From an uncultured Pelagibacteraceae bacterium (GTDB lineage Bacteria > Pseudomonadota > Alphaproteobacteria > Pelagibacterales > Pelagibacteraceae): 36,135 nt of DNA. A model generated the notes under the pieces. It saw only the letters and a list, made by a program, of their open reading frames with translations, was not told where the DNA came from and did not search any database. The DNA is taken from assembly GCA_902625715.1 (NCBI GenBank), contig CACOCP010000010.1:1-36135 (forward strand). The letters run 5' to 3'. The position numbers were made by a program, and so were the translations under genes. Shown piece after piece: positions 8,523 through 17,075 of this stretch (positions are counted from its first letter, which is position 1; each line of letters opens with the position of its first letter).

Positions 8523-9899
8523 TCTATCTATAACCCTTTTTTTTCCTAACGAAATAATAATATCATATATTCCAGGTCCAAATTTTGAACCTGTTAAAAT
8601 AATTCTTAATGGCTGACCTACACCTTTAAAGTTTGTTTGATTCTCTGATATTAAATTATTTATTATTGGTTCCAATGTTTCTCTATTAAAAACTTCAATT
8701 TCATTAACATTCTTCATGAAAGATTTGACTATATTTTTTGCATTTTCAGTTAGTAAACTCATTTCTTCGTTTTCAATAATTATATCATCATTTATAATAA
8801 ATTTTGAATTGTTATAAATATCCTCCATTGTTTTTGCTTTATTTTTTAAAAACGTTAGTGATTTCTTTATAATATTAAGTTTTTCATTATTAATATTTTC
8901 CTTAAATTTTTTGCAATATTTTTCAAAACTTTGGAAAAGATCATCGTTACTTTTATTTTTTATATAATACTCATTCATTGATAAAATTCGTGACATATCA
9001 AGTTTTGAAGGAGATTTTCCAATACCTTCTAAATTAAAATATTTAATACTTTCTTCTAAAGAGAATATTTCTTTATCTTTATAAGACCACCCCAATCTCA
9101 TAAGATAATTTCTTAAGGCTTCAGGCATAATTCCAATTTTTTCGTAATCATCAATTGTTGAAGCATTATCTCTTTTTGATAATTTTTTACCTTCCAGTGT
9201 ATGTATTAAAGGTATATGCGCAAATAAAGGTGTTTCCCATCGCAGTGCCTCATATATTTGAATTTGTTTGAATGTATTGATTTTATGATCATCACCTCGA
9301 ATTATATGAGTCATGTCCATAATATGATCATCTACTGAAGCTGATAAATTATAGGTTGGTGTTCCATCTCTTCGTAAAATTATAAAATCTTCAACTGTAT
9401 TATTTTCAATTTCTATATCTCCTTGAACTAAATCATTAATTTTAGTACTGCCCTCAATTTTACTTTTAAATCTTATAACAGGTTTGACACCTTGAGGAGC
9501 CTCTGTTTCGCTTTTATCTCTCCATTTTCTATTATAAATGTACGGTATCTTTTTTTGTTTAGCTCTAAGTTTTTGCTCTTCTATTTCATCTGAGGAGCAA
9601 TAACATTTGTAAGCATTTCTGGTTTCTAATAATTTATTTACGATTTTAATATGACTTTCAATATTTTTTGATTGAATATACTCCTCTCCATCATGATTAA
9701 TCCCTATCCATTTAAGAGAATTTAAAATCTGTAATTTAAATTCTTCTTTTGATCTTTCCTTATCAGTATCTTCAATTCTTAAAAAAAATTTTCCGTTATG
9801 GTTTTTTGAATATAGCCAATTAAATAAAGCAGTTCTTACTCCACCTATATGCAATGGTCCAGTAGGTGAGGGTGCAAACCGAGTTGCAACTTTTTTCAT
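8505..9899 (-). CDS. gltX: Glutamyl-tRNA synthetase
   Basis: Charges tRNA-Glu, and possibly tRNA-Gln in an indirect pathway, in the cytosol. The 464-residue product is a class I synthetase. Its HIGH-type motif is HIGG inside RFAPSPTGPLHIGGVRTALF at the N-terminus. The KMSKS-type motif is KLSKRD near residue 240. It also has RIEDTDKERS, DDHIMDMTHIIRGDDH and the glutamate-binding elements expected for GluRS, then an alpha-helical anticodon-binding C-terminal part. It lies 23 nt after lexA on the same strand, and so may be read from the lexA promoter. The 3' end overlaps lpxB tail to tail by 18 nt. Whether it is discriminating or non-discriminating cannot be told here. Confidence 0.96.
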   Translation of the reverse strand: MKKVATRFAPSPTGPLHIGGVRTALFNWLYSKNHNGKFFLRIEDTDKERSKEEFKLQILNSLKWIGINHDGEEYIQSKNIESHIKIVNKLLETRNAYKCYCSSDEIEEQKLRAKQKKIPYIYNRKWRDKSETEAPQGVKPVIRFKSKIEGSTKINDLVQGDIEIENNTVEDFIILRRDGTPTYNLSASVDDHIMDMTHIIRGDDHKINTFKQIQIYEALRWETPLFAHIPLIHTLEGKKLSKRDNASTIDDYEKIGIMPEALRNYLMRLGWSYKDKEIFSLEESIKYFNLEGIGKSPSKLDMSRILSMNEYYIKNKSNDDLFQSFEKYCKKFKENINNEKLNIIKKSLTFLKNKAKTMEDIYNNSKFIINDDIIIENEEMSLLTENAKNIVKSFMKNVNEIEVFNRETLEPIINNLISENQTNFKGVGQPLRIILTGSKFGPGIYDIIISLGKKRVIDRLSKVG

Positions 9900-9922
9900 C
9901 TAAAAATATTTAGACTATTTTA

Positions 9923-10603
9923 TTAGAAGTTTCTATATAAAGATACTAGTACACCTTGTACTTTTACTCTGTCAGGACCAAAAATTTTAGTCTCATAATT
10001 TCTGTTAGCACTTTCTAGTGCCACAGTTTTTCCTTTTCTACGAATTCTTTTTAACATAGCTTCATTATCATCAATCAAAGCTACAACAATTTTACCATTT
10101 TCAGCAGTATCAGCCTTTTTTACTATGACAGTATCTCCATCATTAATACCCGCTTCAATCATTGAATCTCCTTTAACCTTTAGACCAAAAAACTCTCCAT
10201 TTTTCTCAATGTTATCTGGCATCGGAATTCTCATTACTTCATTTTGAATAGCTTCTACAGGTGTACCCGCTGCAATATTTCCCAAAACTGGTATTTCACT
10301 ACCAGATTTGTCTTCTAGATTTTTATCATCCAATCCACCTCTAATTACGCTTGGTGAAAAACTATTGTAGATATCATTGGCAGAAGCAGTTTCTGGTAAT
10401 TTGACTACTTCAAGAGCTCTTGCTTTGTGAGCTAATCTTTTGATGAAACCTCTTTCCTCTAAAGCACTTATAAGTCTATGTATTCCTGATTTAGATTTAA
10501 GATTTAGAGACTCCTTCATTTCTTCATATGATGGGGATATCCCTGTAGATCTCAACTTCTTGTTGATAAATAACAGTAAATTTTTTTGTTTTTTAGTTAG
10601 CAT
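9923..10603 (-). CDS. lexA: LexA, SOS response repressor and self-cleaving protease
   Basis: Represses DNA-damage genes; RecA filaments trigger its self-cleavage. I place the start at the ATG at 10603, giving 226 residues beginning MLTKKQKNLLLFI, which matches the normal LexA N-terminus. An in-frame ATG 18 nt upstream (10621) would add an unusual hexapeptide and run over a possible operator. The winged-helix DNA-binding domain covers about 1-65. The cleavage site is Ala112-Gly113 in GNIAAGTP, with catalytic Ser147 (KGDSM) and Lys185 (MLKRI). A perfect GTTC-N7-GTTC box lies 23-37 nt upstream of the start, so autoregulation is expected. gltX follows 23 nt downstream. Confidence 0.96.
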   Translation of the reverse strand: MLTKKQKNLLLFINKKLRSTGISPSYEEMKESLNLKSKSGIHRLISALEERGFIKRLAHKARALEVVKLPETASANDIYNSFSPSVIRGGLDDKNLEDKSGSEIPVLGNIAAGTPVEAIQNEVMRIPMPDNIEKNGEFFGLKVKGDSMIEAGINDGDTVIVKKADTAENGKIVVALIDDNEAMLKRIRRKGKTVALESANRNYETKIFGPDRVKVQGVLVSLYRNF

Positions 10604-10604
10604 A

Positions 10605-10619
10605 GAACAAATTATGTAC
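10605..10619 (-). promoter_or_regulatory. Possible degenerate second LexA box at lexA
   Basis: Read on the lexA strand this is GTACATAATTTGTTC, one mismatch from the GTTC-N7-GTTC direct repeat. It abuts the lexA ATG and begins 21 bp from the perfect box at 10626, i.e. two helical turns, so both could be bound on the same face of the DNA. With one half-site degenerate this may be chance. Confidence 0.35.
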
Positions 10620-10625
10620 ACGAAT

Positions 10626-10640
10626 GTTCTATTAAAGTTC
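10626..10640 (+). promoter_or_regulatory. LexA (SOS) box upstream of lexA
   Basis: GTTCTATTAAAGTTC is a perfect GTTC-N7-GTTC direct repeat, the LexA operator established for alphaproteobacteria such as Rhodobacter and Caulobacter. It lies in the 85-nt gap between the end of trpC and the start of lexA. That is where an autoregulatory operator is expected. The site at 32758-32772 before nrdA has the same half-sites and a similar spacer. Confidence 0.85.
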
Positions 10641-10688
10641 TACAATTATCACAACAGAAAAAAGATCAATAAAATAAAGGTTTTTGAC

Positions 10689-11480
10689 CTAAAGAACAGA
10701 AAAAATTTTGTTATTATCTAAATTTTTAAGAATTGATTCACCAATTAAAAAAGTTTTTATTTTTGTAATGTTACTGATTTTTAAAACATCTTCTTTGCTT
10801 TTAATCCCACTTTCAGAAATTAAAGGGCCATTGTGAACTACTAGAACATCATGAATATCATAAGTTGTATTAATATCTGTTTCGAGGGTTTTTAAATTTC
10901 TATTATTTATTCCTATCAAAGCATCATGGTATTTAAGAGATTTTTTTGCTTCATCTACTGTGTGAACTTCAACAATAACTGACATTTTTTGATTAATAGC
11001 TTCCTGGTAAAGTTCATCAGCAATTTTTTCATTTACAGCAGCAAGAATAATCAAAATTGCATCAGCTCCATAACTTTTTGAAAGTTTAACTTGATATTTA
11101 TCTATAAAAAAATCTTTACATAAAACAGGAAGATTTATTTTTTGTTTTATTTTTTTAATATGATCCAATTTACCCAAAAAATAATCTTCTTCTGTTAAAA
11201 TCGATAAGCATGTAGCTTTATTTTTAAAATAAATCTCTGCGATACTTAGAGGATCATAGTTTTCGATTATGATACCTGCTGAAGGACTTGCTTTCTTAAT
11301 TTCCGCAATAATCGATAAATTATTATTATTTATATTATTTTGAATTTTATTTTTAAAATCAATGAAATTATTATTTTTTCCTATTTGGTCATTTATACTT
11401 TCCAAGGATATTTCATTTTTTATCTTTTCAAGTTTCAATTTCTTTTTGTCTATGATTTTTTGTAAAACATTGTTAGACAT
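10689..11480 (-). CDS. trpC: Indole-3-glycerol phosphate synthase
   Basis: Closes the indole ring: CdRP to indole-3-glycerol phosphate, fourth step of tryptophan synthesis. The 263-residue product is a single-domain TIM barrel, not fused to TrpF. The catalytic residues known for the family can be followed along the sequence: the Glu and Lys of AEIKKASPS, Lys of LCKDFFID, Glu of VEVHTVDEA, Asn of GINNRNL and Ser of ISESGI. The usual Lys in SPSKG is Ala here (SPSAG). The start overlaps the trpD stop by 8 nt. It is the last gene of the ppiD-trpEGDC run; lexA follows after 85 nt with its own operator. moaC and moeA, often found between trpC and lexA in alphaproteobacteria, are absent. Confidence 0.96.
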   Translation of the reverse strand: MSNNVLQKIIDKKKLKLEKIKNEISLESINDQIGKNNNFIDFKNKIQNNINNNNLSIIAEIKKASPSAGIIIENYDPLSIAEIYFKNKATCLSILTEEDYFLGKLDHIKKIKQKINLPVLCKDFFIDKYQVKLSKSYGADAILIILAAVNEKIADELYQEAINQKMSVIVEVHTVDEAKKSLKYHDALIGINNRNLKTLETDINTTYDIHDVLVVHNGPLISESGIKSKEDVLKISNITKIKTFLIGESILKNLDNNKIFSVL

Positions 11481-12465
11481 AATTAAATTTTTTTAAATGT
11501 TCTAAAGTTTTACCACTTAGTAAATGATTTCTCGACCTTTCATAAGCATTTTTAAAATTCGTTTCTTTTTCGGAAACTATTAATCCACCTGCTGCATTTA
11601 AAGAAACAGCTTTTGAAAAATCATTATCTTCACCCTTAAATATTTGAATTATTTTTTGAGAGTTATACCGAGCATCTTTGCCAACTAATGTTTGAAAATT
11701 ATCAACTTTTATATTTAATTGCTCAGGATCAATAATGATTTCGCTTATTTCTCCTCTTTTCAATTGCATAACATGGGTTTTTTGATATGGAGATATTTCA
11801 TCCAAACCATCTTCACTATTTACTACCCAGGCAAACTTGATATTTAAATTTTTTAATGCGTTAGAAAATATTTTAAGTAAACTTCTATCAAATACACCCA
11901 CTACTTGTCTCTCAACTTTTGCTGGACTGCTCAATGGACCAATTAAATTAAATATAGTTCTTTTGCCAATTTTTTTTCTCGTTGGTCCTACATATTTCAT
12001 GGCACTATGAAAGTTAGGAGCAAACATGAAACCAAAATGGTTTTTATTTATTTGATCTTCCACACCTTTTGAATCTAAATTGATATTTACTTTTAATGCC
12101 TCTAAAACGTCAGCAGAGCCGCATTTGGACGAAACTGCTTTGTTACCGTGTTTTGCAACCTTAACTCCCATACTTGCCAATAACAAAGCTGAGGCAGTTG
12201 AAATATTTAATGTATCTTTCCCATCACCACCTGTTCCACAAGTATCAATACAATTCTGTACATTCACTTTTGTTGCTTTGTCTCTCAATACCGCAACACC
12301 TCCTGCAATTTCATCTGAAACCTCACCTTTTTCAGAAAGGTAAGTTAAAAATTTGAATATTTCGTCATCATTTGCTTTTCCATCCATTAAAATTTGAAAG
12401 GCATTAATACTTTCTTCAAATGATAAGTTTTGTTTATTTCTTAATTTATCTAAAAATTTATCCAT
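11473..12465 (-). CDS. trpD: Anthranilate phosphoribosyltransferase
   Basis: Transfers phosphoribose from PRPP to anthranilate, second step of tryptophan synthesis. The 330-residue product has the normal length for the unfused enzyme. The N-terminal helical domain (about 1-70) is followed by the PRPP-binding signature DTCGTGGDGKDTLNISTAS (about 80-98), then KHGNKAVSSKCGSADVLEAL, the anthranilate-site segment HFGFMFAPNFHSAMKYVGPTR and RTIFNLIGPLSSP. The start is one nucleotide after the trpG stop, and the end overlaps trpC by 8 nt. A full frame opposite codons in this gene (12080-12343, plus strand) is antisense shadow and not annotated. Confidence 0.97.
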   Translation of the reverse strand: MDKFLDKLRNKQNLSFEESINAFQILMDGKANDDEIFKFLTYLSEKGEVSDEIAGGVAVLRDKATKVNVQNCIDTCGTGGDGKDTLNISTASALLLASMGVKVAKHGNKAVSSKCGSADVLEALKVNINLDSKGVEDQINKNHFGFMFAPNFHSAMKYVGPTRKKIGKRTIFNLIGPLSSPAKVERQVVGVFDRSLLKIFSNALKNLNIKFAWVVNSEDGLDEISPYQKTHVMQLKRGEISEIIIDPEQLNIKVDNFQTLVGKDARYNSQKIIQIFKGEDNDFSKAVSLNAAGGLIVSEKETNFKNAYERSRNHLLSGKTLEHLKKFNYV

Positions 12466-12466
12466 T

Positions 12467-13033
12467 TTAATTCTTAATAAAATTTTTCAATATTTTTAAA
12501 CCATGTACAGTTTTTATACTTTCAGGATGAAATTGCACACCGTGAGTATTATATTTTTTATGTTTAATCCCCATAATATTACCGTCATGAGTTTCAGCTG
12601 TTATCTCAAGCTCATGTGATAATGTTTTTTTATCTATTATTAAGCTGTGATACCTCGTTGCTTCAAATATTTTTGGGATTTTTTTAAGAACCCCCTTCTT
12701 TTTAGAATAAATTTTGCTTGTTTTTCCATGAACTAATTCCTTGGCTTGTACTATTTTTGAACCAAATGTTTGACCAATTATTTGATGTCCTAAACAAACT
12801 CCTAAAATTGGAATTTTTTTATACAAGTCCTTTACAATTTTAAGACAGTTTCCTGCTTGATCCGGATTACCTGGACCAGGAGAAATAACAATTTTTTTGT
12901 ATTTTCTTTTTAAAATTTCTTTAGAATTAATTTTATCATTCCTTATTACATCAACTTTTTTCGCATAAACAGAAATATAATGATATAAATTGAATGTAAA
13001 ACTGTCATAGTTATCTATTAATAATATTTTCAT
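12467..13033 (-). CDS. trpG: Anthranilate synthase glutamine amidotransferase subunit
   Basis: Supplies ammonia from glutamine to TrpE. The 188-residue product is a class I glutamine amidotransferase. NYDSFTFNLYHYI opens the protein, SPGPGNPDQAG forms the oxyanion region, Cys80 in GVCLGHQ is the nucleophile, and the His-Glu pair is in GVQFHPES near the C-terminus. It is two nucleotides downstream of trpE and one nucleotide upstream of trpD, all in one run. Small amidotransferases of this type can also serve para-aminobenzoate synthesis (PabA), and in a streamlined genome one copy may do both; that is inference. Confidence 0.96.
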   Translation of the reverse strand: MKILLIDNYDSFTFNLYHYISVYAKKVDVIRNDKINSKEILKRKYKKIVISPGPGNPDQAGNCLKIVKDLYKKIPILGVCLGHQIIGQTFGSKIVQAKELVHGKTSKIYSKKKGVLKKIPKIFEATRYHSLIIDKKTLSHELEITAETHDGNIMGIKHKKYNTHGVQFHPESIKTVHGLKILKNFIKN

Positions 13034-13035
13034 AA

Positions 13036-14493
13036 TTATTCTAGTGCTTTTAATAAAGCTTTTGCTTTATTTACCGTTTCTTTAAATTCATTTAAAGGTT
13101 TGCTATCAGCAACAATACCTGCTCCAGATTGAACATAAAATTTTTTATTTTTAGTTAATGCTGTTCTTAAAGCAATACATGTATCAAAATCACCATTTGC
13201 AGAAAAATATCCAATACCACCTGCGTATACCTTCCTTTTTGTATTCTCAAGTTCATCAATTATTTCCATTGCTCTAATTTTTGGTGCTCCAGATACAGTA
13301 CCAGCAGGAAAACCAGATAACAAAGTGTCGAATTTAGAAAACTTATTATTAAATTCCCCTTGAACATTCGAAACTATGTGCATGACATGAGAATATTTTT
13401 CAACATTAAAACTTTCTGTAACTTTTACGGTGTTTATTTTTGATACTTTGCCCGCATCATTCCTACCAAGGTCTAAAAGCATCAAATGCTCAGAAAGCTC
13501 CTTTTTGTCATTCAAAAGATCTTTTTTAAAAAAATTGTCCTCTTTGTTATTTTTACCCCTTGGTCTAGTTCCAGCTATAGGTCTTATTGTTATTTTATTA
13601 TTTCTTAATCTTACAAGAATTTCAGGACTTGCCCCAATAATTTGAAAATCATTAAAATTAAAAAAATACATAAATGGTGATGGATTTGTTTTTCTAAGTT
13701 TCTTGTAAATTTCTAAAGGTTTTTTTGTTAATTCAGTTTCAAATCTTTGACTTAGAACAACCTGAAAAATATCGCCAATTTTAATATATTCTTTTGCTTT
13801 TTTTACATTTGATATAAATTTTTTCTTAGAGGTATTTGATTTAATTGGATTTAACTTAACTATTTTTTCTTTAAACGAGGAGTTTTGGGAGTAGTTTGCT
13901 AAAAAAACCATTTGTTCTATTTCATTAATAGATTTTTCGTATTTTTTTTTTAAATTTTGAATTTTTTCGTCACTAAAAACATTGACAATAAAATACAGCT
14001 TACTTTTTAAATTATCGTGAATTACAAGGTTTCTTGGACGTAATATTCTTGCATCGGGTATATTTAAATCGTCTTTATTTTTATTAGGTATTCTTTCAAT
14101 ATAACGGATAATGTCATAAGAAAAATAACCCGATATTAGTGAACAAATAGGTGGTAAATTTTTAGGTGTATTAAATTTAAATTCCTCAATAATCTTTTCT
14201 ATGTTTTCTTTAGGATTTCCTATCAATATTTTTTTTTTGTTCCCAGCTAGAATTTGACATCTATTGTTATGAAACTCCCAAATTTTATCGGGATTCCTAC
14301 CAAATATTGTATACCTACCTTTAATTTTACCTTTTTCTACTGACTCAAAAACAAAACTATTTTTCTCAATTAAAAGATTATTAATTAAATTAATTATTTC
14401 TTGTTCACCTTTTGTATTAATCGAAAAAAATAAAACTTGGTTTTTTTTTTTTAAATAACCAGATTTAAATCGGTTAAAATTGACATTAAGCAT
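13036..14493 (-). CDS. trpE: Anthranilate synthase component I
   Basis: Makes anthranilate from chorismate with TrpG, the committed step of tryptophan synthesis. The 485-residue product has the usual layout. In the N-terminal regulatory domain the element FVFESVEKGKIKGRYTIFG corresponds to the LLES tryptophan feedback site. The chorismate-binding domain (about 215-485) contains KAKEYIKIGDIFQVVLSQRF, PSPFMYFF, GASPEILVR, RPIAGTRPRG, the ELxEHLMLLDLGRND motif, SGFPAGTVSGAPKIRAMEII and SGAGIVADSKP. The feedback site suggests allosteric control by tryptophan. It overlaps ppiD by 1 nt, leaving no space for a leader-peptide attenuator directly before trpE. Confidence 0.97.
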   Translation of the reverse strand: MLNVNFNRFKSGYLKKKNQVLFFSINTKGEQEIINLINNLLIEKNSFVFESVEKGKIKGRYTIFGRNPDKIWEFHNNRCQILAGNKKKILIGNPKENIEKIIEEFKFNTPKNLPPICSLISGYFSYDIIRYIERIPNKNKDDLNIPDARILRPRNLVIHDNLKSKLYFIVNVFSDEKIQNLKKKYEKSINEIEQMVFLANYSQNSSFKEKIVKLNPIKSNTSKKKFISNVKKAKEYIKIGDIFQVVLSQRFETELTKKPLEIYKKLRKTNPSPFMYFFNFNDFQIIGASPEILVRLRNNKITIRPIAGTRPRGKNNKEDNFFKKDLLNDKKELSEHLMLLDLGRNDAGKVSKINTVKVTESFNVEKYSHVMHIVSNVQGEFNNKFSKFDTLLSGFPAGTVSGAPKIRAMEIIDELENTKRKVYAGGIGYFSANGDFDTCIALRTALTKNKKFYVQSGAGIVADSKPLNEFKETVNKAKALLKALE

Positions 14494-15914
14494 TATCTGA
14501 AATTATTTTTTATTCTCTCAAGCGTGCTATTAAATAATTTAACATTATATTTTTTACTCAAAGACAAATCATAAGTGCTATATATTTCTCCCATTACTTG
14601 ACTATTTGACTTTAATTTATACTCATTGACTTTATCAGCATCCTTATTCAGCATACTTGTATTTATATTTGATATCTTTGATAAATAGACATCATTATTT
14701 TTATCTGCAATCAAAACAAAACTTTTTTTAGGGAGCGTATATAATAATTCTACCGACTCTCTACTAAAAGTTTCATCAAAATTGGATGAATTAATTTTCA
14801 ATTTTTTAATATTACTTTCATTCTTTATAATATTTAAAAATTCAGCATTAGAAAATTTTTTATCTTGAATTTTTTTAAATAGTTTTTTGTTATAATCAAT
14901 TTTTTGCTTCATCACTAATTGATTTTTTACTTTTTCAATAAAATTTAGATCATTTAAGTCTGGTAAAATTTTTTTTACGTTTGATATCTCATATAAAAGA
15001 TAAAAATCATTTTTATCAATAATTTGAGTTTTATCCTCTTTTCTTTTAGAGTATATTTCTCGGAGAATCTCATCTGAATCCATTCCATTGTTAAAATTTG
15101 AAACTATTTCAATTTTTAAATTATATGTTTTTTGAATTTCATTTAATTTAGAGCCATTAAAAATACTATTTTCTATTTCATCAATTTTTTTAAAAAATTC
15201 GTCGTTAAATTCACTAATATCCATAAGAGTCTTTGGTGTAATTTTTGTATATTTAATATCTATTAATTCTTCTTTTAGATTATCTTCATTCTCTTTAATA
15301 AATTTATCAATCTCAGATTTAGATGTATTGGTTTTATAAACTTGATCTAGATTGAAATATTCAATTTCAATTTCTTTGTTTTCATTAATATAAATTTTAT
15401 TTTTAAGAAAATATGGTGAAATTAATCCCCCACTTACATAATCAAATAAATTTTTCTTTAATTCCTGATCTTTAAGTTTTATTTCATAAATTGGTGCTGT
15501 AAGATTATTTTCTAAAAGAAATTTTTCATATTTCAGTCTCGAAAATGAATTTTCATCATCAACAAATTTTTCATCACTCCTAATTTTATTTGCTAATATG
15601 TTTTCAGACAATGATGCATTTAAACTTTCTATTTCCATCTCTAATAATTTATTAGAGACAAGACCAGTTAATATTTCCTCAATAACATTATTTTCTATAT
15701 TTTCTTTTACATACTCCATGTTAATTCTTGACTGATTTACATATTGTAAAAAATCTTGTGTCGAAATTGATTTATTATTTATTTTAGCAACATTGTTAGT
15801 ATTTCCTCCACTAAATACACTTCCCATCCCCCAAAATACAAATGGAACAATAATTATAGCTATAAGAACACCAGCTAATTTAGTGTTTGAAAATCCTCTT
15901 AAGTTTTTTAACAT
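14493..15914 (-). CDS. ppiD: PpiD/SurA_N-type membrane-anchored periplasmic folding factor
   Basis: Inner-membrane-anchored periplasmic chaperone for secreted proteins. The 473-residue product has a short positive N-terminus and one membrane anchor (about residues 12-30, through VLIAIIIVPFVFWGMGSVFSGG). The PpiD-typical SurA_N domain follows (VAKINNKSISTQDFLQYVNQ, about 42-165). I see no parvulin hallmark such as the GGDLG turn in the middle region. The protein is shorter than E. coli PpiD (623 aa), so the isomerase domain seems degenerate or lost and the role may be chaperone only. Position directly ahead of trpE and back to back with tpiA is the conserved alphaproteobacterial arrangement and strengthens the call. 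Confidence 0.85.
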   Translation of the reverse strand: MLKNLRGFSNTKLAGVLIAIIIVPFVFWGMGSVFSGGNTNNVAKINNKSISTQDFLQYVNQSRINMEYVKENIENNVIEEILTGLVSNKLLEMEIESLNASLSENILANKIRSDEKFVDDENSFSRLKYEKFLLENNLTAPIYEIKLKDQELKKNLFDYVSGGLISPYFLKNKIYINENKEIEIEYFNLDQVYKTNTSKSEIDKFIKENEDNLKEELIDIKYTKITPKTLMDISEFNDEFFKKIDEIENSIFNGSKLNEIQKTYNLKIEIVSNFNNGMDSDEILREIYSKRKEDKTQIIDKNDFYLLYEISNVKKILPDLNDLNFIEKVKNQLVMKQKIDYNKKLFKKIQDKKFSNAEFLNIIKNESNIKKLKINSSNFDETFSRESVELLYTLPKKSFVLIADKNNDVYLSKISNINTSMLNKDADKVNEYKLKSNSQVMGEIYSTYDLSLSKKYNVKLFNSTLERIKNNFR

Positions 15915-15974
15915 CAGTAAAATCGTTTATATATTGAACTACAAAAAACAAACCTATAAATTAAAATATTGTGT

Positions 15975-16727
15975 ATGACAAATAATAATATGATTTTTGT
16001 AGCTAACTGGAAAATGCATGGCAATTTTTATGATATTTCAAAGGTAAAAACTGTTTTAAATTTAATTAAAAATAAAAAGTACAAAATGGTTAAGATTATT
16101 TATTGCCCACCATTTACATTGCTTAAATCCTTTTCAAATTATTTTAACAATACTAAACTTAATGTAGGTGCCCAAAACTGTTATTATAAAAGTGATTATG
16201 GTCCATACACAGGAAATGTAAATGCAAAGCTTATCAAATCTGCTGGTGCAAAATACATTATATTAGGACATTCAGAAAATAGAAATGAGGGCGAAACAGA
16301 TTTACTTATTAATCATAAAATTAAATCTGTATTAAAGGAAAAATTAAGCGTTATATTTTGTATTGGCGAAACAATACAGGAAAAGAAAAAAAAAAATACA
16401 TTCCAAGTTTTAAAAAGACAAATATCCAAAGGCCTTAAAGGTATAAAAAATATAAATAAAGTTATTATTGCCTATGAACCTGTATGGTCTATAGGTTCAG
16501 GAATTGTTCCATCAAGAAATGAATTAGAAAAAAATATACAAAATATAAAAAAAATCCTTAACCAATTTAAATTCAAAAATTCAGTAAAGATTTTATATGG
16601 TGGATCTGTTAACTCAAAAAATGCAAATGAAATTTCAAAAATAGATGGTATAGGCGGCCTTTTGGTGGGAGGAGCATCTCTTAATTCAAAAAAATTCGTT
16701 GATATAATAAAAAAAACGTCTAATTAA
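15975..16727 (+). CDS. tpiA: Triosephosphate isomerase
   Basis: Interconverts dihydroxyacetone phosphate and glyceraldehyde 3-phosphate. The TIM-barrel sequence is clear: NWKMHG near the N-terminus with the catalytic Lys, GHSENRN with the catalytic His, AYEPVWSIGSG with the catalytic Glu, and YGGSVNSKNA at the phosphate site. I chose the ATG at 15975 (250 residues, family length). A TTG at 15969 and an ATG at 15990 (starting directly at MIFVANWKMHG) are in frame, and no Shine-Dalgarno decides among them. It is divergent from ppiD across about 60 nt that must hold both promoters. secG follows after 5 nt. Confidence 0.95.
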   Translation: MTNNNMIFVANWKMHGNFYDISKVKTVLNLIKNKKYKMVKIIYCPPFTLLKSFSNYFNNTKLNVGAQNCYYKSDYGPYTGNVNAKLIKSAGAKYIILGHSENRNEGETDLLINHKIKSVLKEKLSVIFCIGETIQEKKKKNTFQVLKRQISKGLKGIKNINKVIIAYEPVWSIGSGIVPSRNELEKNIQNIKKILNQFKFKNSVKILYGGSVNSKNANEISKIDGIGGLLVGGASLNSKKFVDIIKKTSN

Positions 16728-16732
16728 ACCTC

Positions 16733-17035
16733 GTGGAAAATATACTTTTAATTCTAAATATTATACTTGCAGCAATCCTTGTCGTGCTTGTTTTGCTCCA
16801 AAAGTCAGAGGGAGGAGCTCTTGGAATAGGTGTATCCCAAGATAATTTTATGTTTTCAAGATCAGCAGGAAATTTTTTAACAAAAGCAACCTCAATTATT
16901 GCAACATTATTTATTATCTGTAGTCTTGGTTTAACTATTATTTCTAGGGGGGAACTTACTCCAACAACATCTGTAATTGATAAAATTGAAGAAAATGCAG
17001 ATGATGCACCAAAAGTACCAGAAAATAATAATTAG
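16733..17035 (+). CDS. secG: Preprotein translocase subunit SecG
   Basis: Small auxiliary subunit of the SecYEG channel in the inner membrane. The 100-residue product starts at a GTG. It has two hydrophobic helices (about 3-22 and 52-71) separated by the diagnostic cytoplasmic loop with LLQKSEGGALGIGVSQDNFMFSRSAGNFL. The tail is acidic and proline-containing (DDAPKVPENNN), as in many alphaproteobacterial SecG proteins. It begins 5 nt after tpiA and is followed by pyrG after 40 nt; tpiA-secG-pyrG is a common conserved order. Confidence 0.95.
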   Translation: MENILLILNIILAAILVVLVLLQKSEGGALGIGVSQDNFMFSRSAGNFLTKATSIIATLFIICSLGLTIISRGELTPTTSVIDKIEENADDAPKVPENNN

Positions 17036-17075
17036 TACTTTTCATTTTTAAATAATCAGTCTATAAGATAATTCC

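Noticed and set aside
10604..10621. LexA start at the upstream ATG (10621), adding six residues
   Set aside because: The added residues do not resemble LexA N-termini and the extension covers a possible operator; MLTKKQ at 10603 fits the family.
12080..12343. Open frame of about 87 codons on the plus strand opposite trpD
   Set aside because: Fully antisense to a conserved, well-recognised gene; no ribosome binding site and no recognisable protein pattern.
15934..15960. TTGAAC and TATAAA as a tpiA promoter
   Set aside because: Spacing of 15 nt is short and such AT-rich matches are frequent; not strong enough to list.
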